Source: Bacteroidales bacterium (GTDB lineage Bacteria; Bacteroidota; Bacteroidia; Bacteroidales; UBA10428). From it: DNA of 56,092 nt. This document shows, piece after piece, positions 35,319-45,232 of the stretch (within the stretch, counting starts at the first letter, position 1; each line of letters opens with the position of its first letter). Below the pieces are notes generated by a model that worked only from the letters and a program-made list of their open reading frames with translations, had not been told where the DNA came from and made no database searches. A program made the position numbers and the translations under genes. The stretch is taken from NCBI GenBank assembly GCA_016934395.1, contig JAFGSZ010000152.1, forward strand, positions 1 through 56,092, written 5' to 3'.

Positions 35319-36569
35319 TTAATCTGACTTATCTGATAATTTTACCACATATATATCGTGTTCCCCGGAAGCTTTTTGAAACAGATCACCCCCGGTTCCC
35401 CCGGTATGATAGATATTTCCCTCACTGTCAATAGTAACATCCTTACCGCAGGTACCTCCAAATTCACCCTGGGTAATAAATTCTTTTTTCCATAATAAAT
35501 CCCCGTCTGTAGTATATGAGCGACAGTAACCTTCGCAGGCAGGCCAGTTCTGGCATCCGCCAACCAGAATATCCCCATAATTTTTATGTGTAAGGGTCAT
35601 CGCCAGGATGCCATCCCAATTTTCCCGGCCAAACTGTCTTTTCCATACTTCCTCGCCCTTTTTATTAAACTTCACCAGAAAGGCATCTCCTTTTCCGGAC
35701 TGATCTCCGGCAAAATCCCCGCCTGTGGACCCGCCGATAAAAATATTACCCGATGTATCACCGGTTATAACAGCCGGTGCATCAAACTGAGCCGTTGCTC
35801 CGAAAATTTTAATCCACAAAGCATTTCCCGTGCTATCCAGTTTACTGTAAAATGCATCAATATTTTTCCCTTCATCCTGGTAAGGTATTCCGTTCACCGT
35901 TCCGCATATATATACTTCGTTTATTCTATCTACATAAATTCCGGATCCCGTTTGCGGTGTATCAGATAAATGCTGCCTGATCCAAAGTACTTGTCCCCTA
36001 TTATCAAGTTTTGTTATAAATACATCTGAAGATATATTTCCTTCACCCGCCAAATTTCCATCTGTCGATCCAACAACATAACTGTTTCCGGATTCATCGA
36101 TATCAATGTTATTTGCCGATTCATTTTTTACTGAACCGATCTGTTTTACCCAAACAATATTTCCGTTGGCGCTGATTTTTGCCACAAAAGCATCCTTTTC
36201 ACCTGCCGCAGTGTTATTTTCGAAACTTCCTTTTGTATCTCCAACAAGATAACATTCCCCGTTTGTATCCACTTTCATTACATTAAGCCTGTCATCATTT
36301 GCTGAACCAAAACGCAACTGCCATAATTGATTTCCTTCAGCATCATATTTATATACAAACAAATCTGTACCTCCTGAATAATTCTCAGCGAGACTGTCAT
36401 TCGTCTCGCCTGCCAGGTAAAGGTTATTCTCCGAGTCAGTTCCCACACATTTTCCAAACTCTTCAGATTGTGTTCCCATTTGACGCGCCCAAACTATTTC
36501 CGGTTCGTTTTGTGCCTGAATAATAGAATGGATTCCCGATAGCAGTAAAAAAACAAATACATATTTCAT
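35319..36569 (-). CDS. Secreted SBBP/beta-propeller repeat protein
   Basis: A 416-aa protein with a signal peptide (1-19). The mature part is made of about seven repeats of roughly 50 residues with the pattern WxxQxGsxxxE...ID.sGNsYvvGst.G.......G..DaFvtKld..G (for example ANDDRLNVMKVDTNGECYLVGDT and SANNIDIDESGNSYVVGST), the SBBP 'beta-propeller' type. Such proteins are extracellular or surface-located with unknown binding partners. No sorting domain is visible at the C-terminus, so it is probably periplasmic or released. Monocistronic. Confidence 0.85.
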   Translation of the reverse strand: MKYVFVFLLLSGIHSIIQAQNEPEIVWARQMGTQSEEFGKCVGTDSENNLYLAGETNDSLAENYSGGTDLFVYKYDAEGNQLWQLRFGSANDDRLNVMKVDTNGECYLVGDTKGSFENNTAAGEKDAFVAKISANGNIVWVKQIGSVKNESANNIDIDESGNSYVVGSTDGNLAGEGNISSDVFITKLDNRGQVLWIRQHLSDTPQTGSGIYVDRINEVYICGTVNGIPYQDEGKNIDAFYSKLDSTGNALWIKIFGATAQFDAPAVITGDTSGNIFIGGSTGGDFAGDQSGKGDAFLVKFNKKGEEVWKRQFGRENWDGILAMTLTHKNYGDILVGGCQNWPACEGYCRSYTTDGDLLWKKEFITQGEFGGTCGKDVTIDSEGNIYHTGGTGGDLFQKASGEHDIYVVKLSDKSD

Positions 36570-36745
36570 GATGATGGATTTAGGTTTAACACTTGGGAGA
36601 AGCTTAACTATTGTATGATAAGCTCAGGTGTTTTTACCCTAAGAATTTTAATGAATTTTATTAATCAGGTATAAATATTAATAGAAACAAATTTTATTTC
36701 AATATAAAATAATCTAACTTGTATTAAGTTAAAAATGAAAATTTT

Positions 36746-36931
36746 ATGAATACGAATAACAACCTGGAATCACAAAAAGGCAGGTGGTTGCCGGTGTTTT
36801 TTTATGGCTGCAATATCCTTACCTGGCTGGTGATAGGTTTATTGTTCCGTCAGTTTAATTTTCTCTGGCTGCTGGTTTTTCCAATAGCTGCAATTCTTTT
36901 GTATATTTATTCAATTCGAAATAAAAAATGA
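36746..36931 (+). CDS. Small two-helix membrane protein
   Basis: A 61-aa protein with two hydrophobic helices (WLPVFFYGCNILTWLVIGLLF and FLWLLVFPIAAILLYIYSI) and a basic tail. Its stop overlaps the ATG of the carotenoid gene downstream (ATGA), so the two are translationally coupled and probably act in the same membrane step. I do not recognise a family. Confidence 0.65.
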   Translation: MNTNNNLESQKGRWLPVFFYGCNILTWLVIGLLFRQFNFLWLLVFPIAAILLYIYSIRNKK

Positions 36932-37560
36932 TGCACCCGAATTTTACATTATTGCTGGTGAGTACCATTATTTTCTCTGCAATTATTGTAGCCTACATAA
37001 TCTGGCGTTTCGGAGTAATTAATGCCCTATCGTTTATTATTGTTACCGGCTTGTTTGCTGCTATCATGGATTTTATTTCGGCTTTCGTGGCCTTAAATTA
37101 TGAATATCCCGGGAAATCAAAACTTTGGGTGTTTGTTTTTATTTTTTTTGGCTGGACCAGTGTGTGCGGAAGCTGTATGTTTATGGCTGAGGGTATCCTG
37201 GTAAAAAACGGACATTCGATTAAAACCCAGAAAAATATCTGGTGGACCCTTCCTTTGTTAACAGCTGTTTTTGCTGTATTGCTCGATCTGTTTATCGATC
37301 CTGTTGCAGTTGCTTCCGGATACTGGGTGTGGTTTATAAAAGGCACTGTTTATTTTGAAATACCCCTGCTTAATTTTGTGGGCTGGTTTGTACTGATGTT
37401 TTGCGCACCACTGGCATGGATACTTATCTTGCGAATACAAAAGCTGAAAAACTGGATGAGACTAATCCTTTCCGTGCTTATTTTATTTCCCCTTATTATT
37501 GGCAGTGCAATTTTATCAACCGTATTAAACGGAATTATTTCTGCATTAGGATTACAGTAA
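36928..37560 (+). CDS. Carotenoid biosynthesis protein of the CruF/DUF422 family
   Basis: A 210-aa membrane protein with about seven hydrophobic helices. The signature of the family is DLFIDPVAVASGYWVW followed by FEIPLLNFVGWF, and conserved SAFVALNYEYPGK in helix two. CruF members hydrate the psi end of carotenoids (C-1',2'-hydratase); others of the family are only annotated 'carotenoid biosynthesis'. Bacteroidota carotenoids are membrane pigments. The start may be either of two adjacent ATGs (36928 or 36931). Coupled to the small membrane protein upstream. Confidence 0.8.
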   Translation: MMHPNFTLLLVSTIIFSAIIVAYIIWRFGVINALSFIIVTGLFAAIMDFISAFVALNYEYPGKSKLWVFVFIFFGWTSVCGSCMFMAEGILVKNGHSIKTQKNIWWTLPLLTAVFAVLLDLFIDPVAVASGYWVWFIKGTVYFEIPLLNFVGWFVLMFCAPLAWILILRIQKLKNWMRLILSVLILFPLIIGSAILSTVLNGIISALGLQ

Positions 37561-38938
<1,378 letters not shown>

Positions 38939-38985
38939 TATGTTTCTGTAAATATGCATCAATATAAAGATCTTAGGTCCACGGC

Positions 38986-39789
38986 ATGAAAAAAGTGATT
39001 TTTATAACCGGAATTTCTTCAGGTTTTGGAAAATCTACCGCTGAACTACTGGCTGAAAAAGGATACATAGTATACGGTACAAGCCGTAAACATTTTGAAA
39101 CAGATAGCAGAATTACTTTATTACATCTAAATATTTCCGATCAGGCTGCAGTTAATAAGGCAGTATACGAAGTGGTTAGAAAAGAACAAAAAATTGATGT
39201 TCTTATAAACAATGCGGGTATGGGTATTGCAGGTCCGGTTGAAACCACCTCAGCGGATGAGATCAAAATGCAGATGGAATCAAATTTTTATGGCGTTGTA
39301 CATACCATACAGGCTGTTTTACCCTTTATGCGGAAACAGAACGGCGGTTTAATTATCAATATAAGTTCTATAGGAGGCTTAATGGGTCTACCGTATCAGG
39401 GATTTTATGCTTCCAGTAAATTTGCTGTAGAAGGACTTTCTGAATCCTTGCGTATGGAATTAAAACCTTTTGGTATCCAAATTGTACTTGTAAATCCCGG
39501 TGATTTTAACACCAATTTTACAGCCAGCAGAAAAATTAATAATACAGACCTAGAAAACCCCTACACTGCACAGTTCAAAAAAACCCTGTCTGTGATTGAG
39601 AATGACGAAAATTCCGGATTACAACCCCTGATCCTTGCCAGAAAAATTTATGCTATTATAAAAAAAGACCACCCGAAATACAGGTATATTGTTGCTTCCT
39701 TTGATCAGAAGCTGGCTGTTTTTTTAAAATATCTTCTCCCGGATACATGGTTTTTTAAAATTCTGCAACATCATTATAAAATTAAATAA
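38986..39789 (+). CDS. Short-chain dehydrogenase, candidate 3-ketosphinganine reductase
   Basis: A 267-aa classical SDR. The Rossmann motif TGISSGFG lies at 8-15, NNAG near 77-80, the catalytic Ser in INISSIGG, and the YxxxK active site in YASSK. The C-terminal extension (PDTWFFKILQ) is hydrophobic and may touch a membrane. It sits 47 nt behind serine palmitoyltransferase, so the likely reaction is NADPH reduction of 3-ketosphinganine to sphinganine; the family by itself does not fix the substrate. Confidence 0.8.
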   Translation: MKKVIFITGISSGFGKSTAELLAEKGYIVYGTSRKHFETDSRITLLHLNISDQAAVNKAVYEVVRKEQKIDVLINNAGMGIAGPVETTSADEIKMQMESNFYGVVHTIQAVLPFMRKQNGGLIINISSIGGLMGLPYQGFYASSKFAVEGLSESLRMELKPFGIQIVLVNPGDFNTNFTASRKINNTDLENPYTAQFKKTLSVIENDENSGLQPLILARKIYAIIKKDHPKYRYIVASFDQKLAVFLKYLLPDTWFFKILQHHYKIK

Positions 39790-39929
39790 TCCCGCTACCT
39801 GAATATCCTTTAATTCTATAAATGCTTGTTATAACTGAAAAAATTACAGTTTGTTAATACTTCATATATTCTTCACGGATCACAATAAAAAGGACTTAAG
39901 TTTAAAATCGTGTTTTATTTTTGGTGAAT

Positions 39930-39995
39930 TCTTTGTGCTTTTGAGTCTTAGTGGCAAAATATTAATAGCCACGAAGTCTCTAACTCACAAAGAGT
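39930..39995. repeat. Imperfect palindrome (TTTGTG...CACAAA type)
   Basis: CTTTGTG, GAGTC and GTGGC on the left (39931-39955) mirror GCCAC, GACTT-like and CTCACAAAG on the right (39968-39994) with small mismatches. It lies in the 355-nt gap between the SDR and a lipoprotein and has the look of a dispersed repeat. No gene is seen in this gap. Confidence 0.55.
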
Positions 39996-40174
39996 CACAA
40001 ATACACATGACAACACTAATTTAAACTTGAGCCATAAAAAGTTATAAACATGTTTAAATCAGTAAAATCCGCCAGATTAAACATTTTTTAACATATTGGT
40101 AAAAAATTTTACAATATTTTATATTTCAATGAGTTATTTTTATAATGAATATGTCTAATCAAAACCAACATGAT

Positions 40175-40942
40175 ATGCATAATAAAAAATTTAATTTCCT
40201 CGCGCCGGTAGCACTTCTATTAGTTGCTCTTCTTTTTGTTTATTCCTGTAAAAAAGATGAAGATGATACCACACCTCCGGGTCCGGTAACCGATCTTACT
40301 GCCAGTCCGGGAGATAGTGAAGTTACCCTTGGATGGACAGAACCTACAGATGCTGATTTGCTAAATATTGAAATTTCCATTTCACCGGGATCGTATTTAC
40401 CCATTACAGTTATAAAAGGGACAAGTGGCGGAACAATTACAGGATTAACAAACGGTACGTTGTATACTTTTTCTGTTGTGACTATTGACGGGGACGGAAA
40501 CAGGTCTGCTGCAGTAACTGCAGACGCCAAACCCAATGTACCCCTGGTGATCACCGCGCCTAACCAGGCCGATTATAATGCTTATGGCCCGCCTACTTTT
40601 ACCCTGGATGGCACGGGCCATGCCAAAATTAATATTACTTTTAACCGTGCAATAAATGTAAGTACCTTGGTGGGCGGACAAACTGTGTATATCCAAAGCG
40701 GAACTAACATTGTTTCGGGTGGTATTACTTACGACACAGGCACCAATACTGCCACCTTTACCTCTACACAACCAATTGCTGACTGGTGTTCATTCAGTCC
40801 TGACTGTACATTCAAATTTATTGTAGTAGGTACCGATGCCGGCCAGGGAGCAGTGTTAGATACAGATGGTATGCATATTGACGGAGATGAGGATGATACT
40901 CCCGGTGGTAATTACGAATTAACACTTACAGTAATAGGATAA
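40175..40942 (+). CDS. Lipoprotein with fibronectin type III domain
   Basis: A 255-aa lipoprotein from the ATG at 40175 (MHNKKF), since the signal sequence begins there and ends at FVYSC, with a lysine/aspartate-rich tether after it. Residues ~35-120 form one FnIII domain (PGPVTDLTASPGDSEVTLGW, ITGLTNGTLYTFSV). The C-terminal ~120 residues are another beta domain (GTGHAKINITFN, VYIQSGTNIV). Surface or periplasmic binding protein of unknown ligand. A strong terminator follows 25 nt after the stop. Confidence 0.75.
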   Translation: MHNKKFNFLAPVALLLVALLFVYSCKKDEDDTTPPGPVTDLTASPGDSEVTLGWTEPTDADLLNIEISISPGSYLPITVIKGTSGGTITGLTNGTLYTFSVVTIDGDGNRSAAVTADAKPNVPLVITAPNQADYNAYGPPTFTLDGTGHAKINITFNRAINVSTLVGGQTVYIQSGTNIVSGGITYDTGTNTATFTSTQPIADWCSFSPDCTFKFIVVGTDAGQGAVLDTDGMHIDGDEDDTPGGNYELTLTVIG

Positions 40943-40966
40943 TATATTTTAAAATATCCCTTTTCA

Positions 40967-41000
40967 ATCCACCCTGTTATTGCAGGGTGGATTTTTTTGT
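40967..41000 (+). terminator. Rho-independent terminator
   Basis: A perfect 10-bp stem (ATCCACCCTG with CAGGGTGGAT) around a 6-nt loop is followed by a run of seven T. It ends the FnIII lipoprotein transcript. Confidence 0.85.
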
Positions 41001-41095
41001 TTTTAACTTTATCAATTCTAAAACGTATTAAGGGTATTATGATTTCCATGAAATAAAAACAGAATAATAAATAAAATATAGCTATTAGTTATTTA

Positions 41096-41103
41096 TAAAT
41101 TTG
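41096..41103 (+). promoter_or_regulatory. Possible -7 box of the DUF6340 gene
   Basis: TAAATTTG matches TAnnTTTG and lies 17 nt before the ATG at 41120. A -33 element is not obvious. Confidence 0.35.
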
Positions 41104-41119
41104 ATTAAAATATATTGGG

Positions 41120-42136
41120 ATGAATAAACTACTTTTTTTCTTTACTATAGGCATTTTAACCTTATCCGGCTGTTCAGCCTCCAGGATGAGTTTTAATGTT
41201 ATGGCTCCGGCCAATAAAGTTATTCCGAAAGAAATTCAAACCCTGGCTATAATCGATCGTTCCGTACCCGAAAACGAAGACCTGAACAAAATTGAAGGAA
41301 TACTCACCGGCGAAGGCCTTGAACAGGATAAATTATCTACGCAGTTTGTACTCGACGGGTTAAGAGAAAGCCTGAGCACATCCTCCAGGTATAATGTTAT
41401 CAGAACTACTGAAATTATGAAGGGTTCAGGGTCCGGATTTTTGTTTCCAACCCCCTTACCCTGGGAAAAGGTTGAACAGCTGTGTGAAAAATACGATGCA
41501 GATGCGATTGTATCCCTGGAAACCTATGATTCGGATTTTATCATCTCCAAAGATATTCTTTCATTAACGGATTTGAGGGTTAATGGAACTGCCTCGGTGA
41601 ATTGCGGATTTAGAATGTATTTCCCTTCAGAAAAAAGTATAATCGATGAATTTCACTTTTCTCACAAGCAGAGCGGTGAGATTGATGCCAGATCCATCCG
41701 GGCGGTTATCGGTACCTTAATAACAAAAAATGCAGTTATCCACGATGCCAGTTTTACTGCAGGAATGATCTATGGAGAAAGAATTACACCATCATGGTAC
41801 AGGGTGTCCCGTGACTATTTTAAAAAATCGAAAGGGGATTACGATTTTGAAGAAGGCGCCCGTATGATGGAACTTAACGACTGGGATAAAGCCACAGCTG
41901 CCCTGGAAAAAGCGCTGGAAAGTAATAAAATGAAAACCCGCGGTCGCGCAGCACATAACCTCGCAGTGGTTAACGAAATTCTGGGCGATTTACCGGCTGC
42001 CAAAGAATGGACCACGGTTGCCTGGGGAAAATACAAGGAAAAAAAGTCAAAAGACTATGGGTATATCCTCACACGCAGAATACAAGATCAGAAAGCCCTG
42101 GAATACCAGCTTGAGAAAAATGAGGGAGATCAATAG
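41120..42136 (+). CDS. DUF6340-type lipoprotein with TPR-like C-terminus
   Basis: A 338-aa lipoprotein (signal with TLSGC, Cys18). The N-terminal part (PANKVIPKEIQTLAIIDRSVPE) and VSRDYFKKSKGDYDFEEGARMMELNDWDKATAALEKAL match Bacteroidota lipoproteins annotated DUF6340, whose C-terminus is a tetratricopeptide-like pair of helices. Function unknown; probably an outer-membrane-anchored periplasmic scaffold. It is convergent with the glycosyltransferase gene, 22 nt away. Confidence 0.8.
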   Translation: MNKLLFFFTIGILTLSGCSASRMSFNVMAPANKVIPKEIQTLAIIDRSVPENEDLNKIEGILTGEGLEQDKLSTQFVLDGLRESLSTSSRYNVIRTTEIMKGSGSGFLFPTPLPWEKVEQLCEKYDADAIVSLETYDSDFIISKDILSLTDLRVNGTASVNCGFRMYFPSEKSIIDEFHFSHKQSGEIDARSIRAVIGTLITKNAVIHDASFTAGMIYGERITPSWYRVSRDYFKKSKGDYDFEEGARMMELNDWDKATAALEKALESNKMKTRGRAAHNLAVVNEILGDLPAAKEWTTVAWGKYKEKKSKDYGYILTRRIQDQKALEYQLEKNEGDQ

Positions 42137-42158
42137 AACTATTTTGAGCTTTTACTGC

Positions 42159-44834
42159 TTAGTAAGCAAATAGATTATTATACAAATTTATCGTTTGGTT
42201 TGTATAAACAATCTTACCCAGATAGCTCTTTTGTTTTTCAAGCAGCTCTTCCCAATAATCATATTTTGTCAGCAGTTTATGCACTTCGCGAATAACTGCC
42301 TGGGGTTTATTTATATCGAAAGCTCCGAACTTTTGATCAAACAATTCTGCTATACCCGCATCGGCAGTATACAATACAGGAACACCCCATTTTATGGCTT
42401 CGGCAATAACAAGTCCGTATGGTTCGCTGCGCGATGGGACAATAATTAAAGATGCACCGTCAAAGGCCAGGTATCTTTCCTTCCACTGCAATTCCCCCAA
42501 TAATTCCACCGGTTTGCTGAATTCGTAATTAGGAGGCGGTAATTTATAGGTTTCAACCAGGTAATCTGTGTTAAACCCCCCGGAACTGTCTTCCATTCTG
42601 ATAATGTGGGTATAGGGCCATTCACCCTGAATTTTATAGGATATAAAACCTTTTTCAACAAGCACCTGCTCCAAATCCTTACTATGCTTTTTTGATAAAG
42701 GGCCATACCGCTCTTCAATTTTGAATAGTTTCTTTTCAAAATTTATCTGAAAGCCTGCAGGTTCAATAGTTTCAAATAATTGCAGATTTTTCTTAATTGA
42801 TTTAACCGGATTATATTTCACAGGATGTTGGGGGAAGAGTCCGTTAACGATTTCTCCAATTTCACGCTCCAGGGGCCCTCTTCCGTACATCAGGAAATGG
42901 GGTTTTGTACCAGGTTTTTTCTCGTTTATAATTTGATGAGCAATATTAACGAAAATATCAGGCCCTTTCTGGCTGCTCATCCGGCCTATAAATACCACAT
43001 TCTTGGAATCAAAATCACCCATATTGCTGTTTGTGGCCAGGTTCAGATCATCGATATTCGAAAGATAATTAGGAAGCACTACCAGATCCTTCCTGTTATA
43101 TTCATCACTAATTTTGCGGGCAGTAAAATTACTTACAGCAATTACCTTATCGGCAGCTATTGATGTGCTTTCTTCAATTTTTCTGATCATTTTACTTCTT
43201 AATTCCTTTTCCTGACGATCGCTTTCCAAAGAATGAAAATGAGCAAACCATCTTACATTTTTCTTTTTATTCTGAAGCAGCTCTTTAACTTTTAATCCTG
43301 CCCGGGCACAAATCCAATCGTGGGTATATACAATCGATATGGGTAACTGTCCCTTTTGAAAATCATCAATATTATTGAGTACCCATTGTTCAATGTTTGT
43401 AGCATATCGTTCAGCAACTCCATATATGGTGGTCCTTTTTCTTTTTTTAAAGTCTTTCCGGTTCAGCATATCATTATTATACACATTAGAAAACGATGTG
43501 CCGTAAATACCGCAATATATCGAAGTGTAAACCGATAACGGCGAGGTGTCTTTATCGTGTACCGAAATAATGTCAATTTCATTTCCGAATATTGAAGTAT
43601 CGATAAATTCTTTTGGCCAGGGTACAAAAAGTAATATACGCCAGTTGCTTTTATTTAAATTATAAATATAATGGTACAAGGCAGTCCATCCGCCGCCTGA
43701 AACAAAAGGCGGAAATTCCCATGCGATCATCAGAATTTTTCCTTTTGGGGTTGTGGTATTTGATCCATAGTATTCTACCAGCATGTTGTTAAACTGAACA
43801 TTCAGGTTTTTTACCCTGCGCCAGTTTCGTGTAAGCTTCCAGGCTTCCGTAACTTCAGATAATTTTGTTTTACTAAAATCTGCATTATATAAATCTGCAC
43901 CTTCCCACAGCACCCTGCGGAAGTCAGCTTCCGATAAGTTTGCATCATAAAAAGAAGCGCCGGCAACATCGGCAAACATAAAATTCGCCCCTGTAAGATT
44001 AGCATGGTTGAAAATTGAACCGTTTAGCCTGGCCGATTCAAAAACCGAGTTATTGAGATCACAACGTGTAAAGTTTGAATCCTCCAAAATCGCTTCCCTG
44101 AAGTTTAAACCTTCTAAGTTGGTTCTTCCTGTTTCAATCTTTGGCTTAAAATCTGCTTTAATCAAATGAAGCCCCTGCCATGAAACGTCTTTTAAAAGCT
44201 CGTTGGGAAATTTTGTGAATGCTTTTTCTACTACCGAGGTCAGTGTTTCAATCGTCTGCTTACTGTTTTTTTGTCTTCCGGCAAAGGCCAGTGCACAGGC
44301 AATTTGCTTTTTAAAATCATACGGTTCTTTAATTCTGTTTGAAAGGTCGATAAGATAGGATAGGCGGGCAATACTCGCCGCCCTGTCCGATTCCTTTTCT
44401 GACGATAAACCTGCCCATATTTCAGACAGGGCATGCTGCGCATCCACTATTTGCCGTTCTTTTTCTATTGCCTCTAACTTATTTCTTTCTTTTTCTTTTT
44501 CTTCAAGCGCCCTTTTTTCAAGATCTTTTTGGTATTCCCGGTCCTTTTGCTTTTCCTCAATATATTTATACACCGTCCATACCAAACCCAATACGGCGGC
44601 CAACCAGCCAAATGTGCTTTGAATAATTTCAATCATATTCAGCCAGAAGCTTTCAGAAAGTTTTATTGTTAAGACCGTATCAAGATTATCTGCACTAAAA
44701 AAATTATCGCCTGATAAATCATTTGCAATATTGCTTTTAATAAATGCACCGGCAATCACCAGCGTTAAGTAAATAAGAAATAAAATACCCATTAAAAGCC
44801 ACAGGAACTTATTAATTTTTTCGAGTTTTTTCAT
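42159..44834 (-). CDS. Membrane-anchored fusion: pentapeptide repeats plus GT4/GT5-like glycosyltransferase
   Basis: An 891-aa multidomain protein. Two transmembrane helices (10-32 and 68-90) flank a ~35-residue external loop, followed by a charged coiled coil (92-138). A helical segment then leads to a pentapeptide-repeat solenoid (about 225-325: LEGLNF, NFTRCDL, GSIFNHANLTGANF, EADF). From ~364 a GT-B glycosyltransferase begins (AWEFPPFVSGGGW, then THDW, VVFIGRMSSQKG), ending with the SEPYGLVIAE (EX7E) signature. An insertion of about 100 residues interrupts its C-lobe. The architecture is unusual; it suggests a membrane-tethered enzyme making a cytoplasmic glucan or glycan. It has no operon partner and is convergent with the DUF6340 gene. 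Confidence 0.85.
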   Translation of the reverse strand: MKKLEKINKFLWLLMGILFLIYLTLVIAGAFIKSNIANDLSGDNFFSADNLDTVLTIKLSESFWLNMIEIIQSTFGWLAAVLGLVWTVYKYIEEKQKDREYQKDLEKRALEEKEKERNKLEAIEKERQIVDAQHALSEIWAGLSSEKESDRAASIARLSYLIDLSNRIKEPYDFKKQIACALAFAGRQKNSKQTIETLTSVVEKAFTKFPNELLKDVSWQGLHLIKADFKPKIETGRTNLEGLNFREAILEDSNFTRCDLNNSVFESARLNGSIFNHANLTGANFMFADVAGASFYDANLSEADFRRVLWEGADLYNADFSKTKLSEVTEAWKLTRNWRRVKNLNVQFNNMLVEYYGSNTTTPKGKILMIAWEFPPFVSGGGWTALYHYIYNLNKSNWRILLFVPWPKEFIDTSIFGNEIDIISVHDKDTSPLSVYTSIYCGIYGTSFSNVYNNDMLNRKDFKKRKRTTIYGVAERYATNIEQWVLNNIDDFQKGQLPISIVYTHDWICARAGLKVKELLQNKKKNVRWFAHFHSLESDRQEKELRSKMIRKIEESTSIAADKVIAVSNFTARKISDEYNRKDLVVLPNYLSNIDDLNLATNSNMGDFDSKNVVFIGRMSSQKGPDIFVNIAHQIINEKKPGTKPHFLMYGRGPLEREIGEIVNGLFPQHPVKYNPVKSIKKNLQLFETIEPAGFQINFEKKLFKIEERYGPLSKKHSKDLEQVLVEKGFISYKIQGEWPYTHIIRMEDSSGGFNTDYLVETYKLPPPNYEFSKPVELLGELQWKERYLAFDGASLIIVPSRSEPYGLVIAEAIKWGVPVLYTADAGIAELFDQKFGAFDINKPQAVIREVHKLLTKYDYWEELLEKQKSYLGKIVYTNQTINLYNNLFAY

Positions 44835-45232
44835 TGCACGTTGTTTAGATACCTGTATTCTGAATGAAGTGAAAATTCCCCGGTTAACTTTTTATAATGC
44901 ATGAAAAGAATCCCTGTTAAAATTCAAATTCCCTGAATTGCAATAAATCTTGCCTGTTACGTAATTTTTAAAAGCCTAACTCATAATTCACCTTCAAAGG
45001 ATTCATGCTAAATAAAATCCAATTTATAAAATATTTCTGAAGATTGTATGGCAAAAAAATAATTTGATATTATCCGGAAGCTCTGTTTTTTTGGCGGATG
45101 ATGTAAATAATTAAAAAGGCTGGCCTTTATAGGGATTCTGTTATAAAAATTAAATTTTCATAAAGCAGCGCAAAAGAGTAATTGATTATAAAAATTTAAA
45201 AAGAAAAAAAAAGTAAAAACCCTATACTATCG
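44835..45232. other. Intergenic region
   Basis: 398 nt without a gene. A+T-rich with poly-A/T runs near 45195-45215; it carries the promoter of the glycosyltransferase fusion and the 3' end of the phosphate operon. No strong hairpin terminator is visible. Confidence 0.35.

Noticed and set aside
44835-45232. A missing phoB response regulator beside the kinase
   Set aside because: No ORF of adequate length with receiver-domain motifs is present here or elsewhere in the operon.
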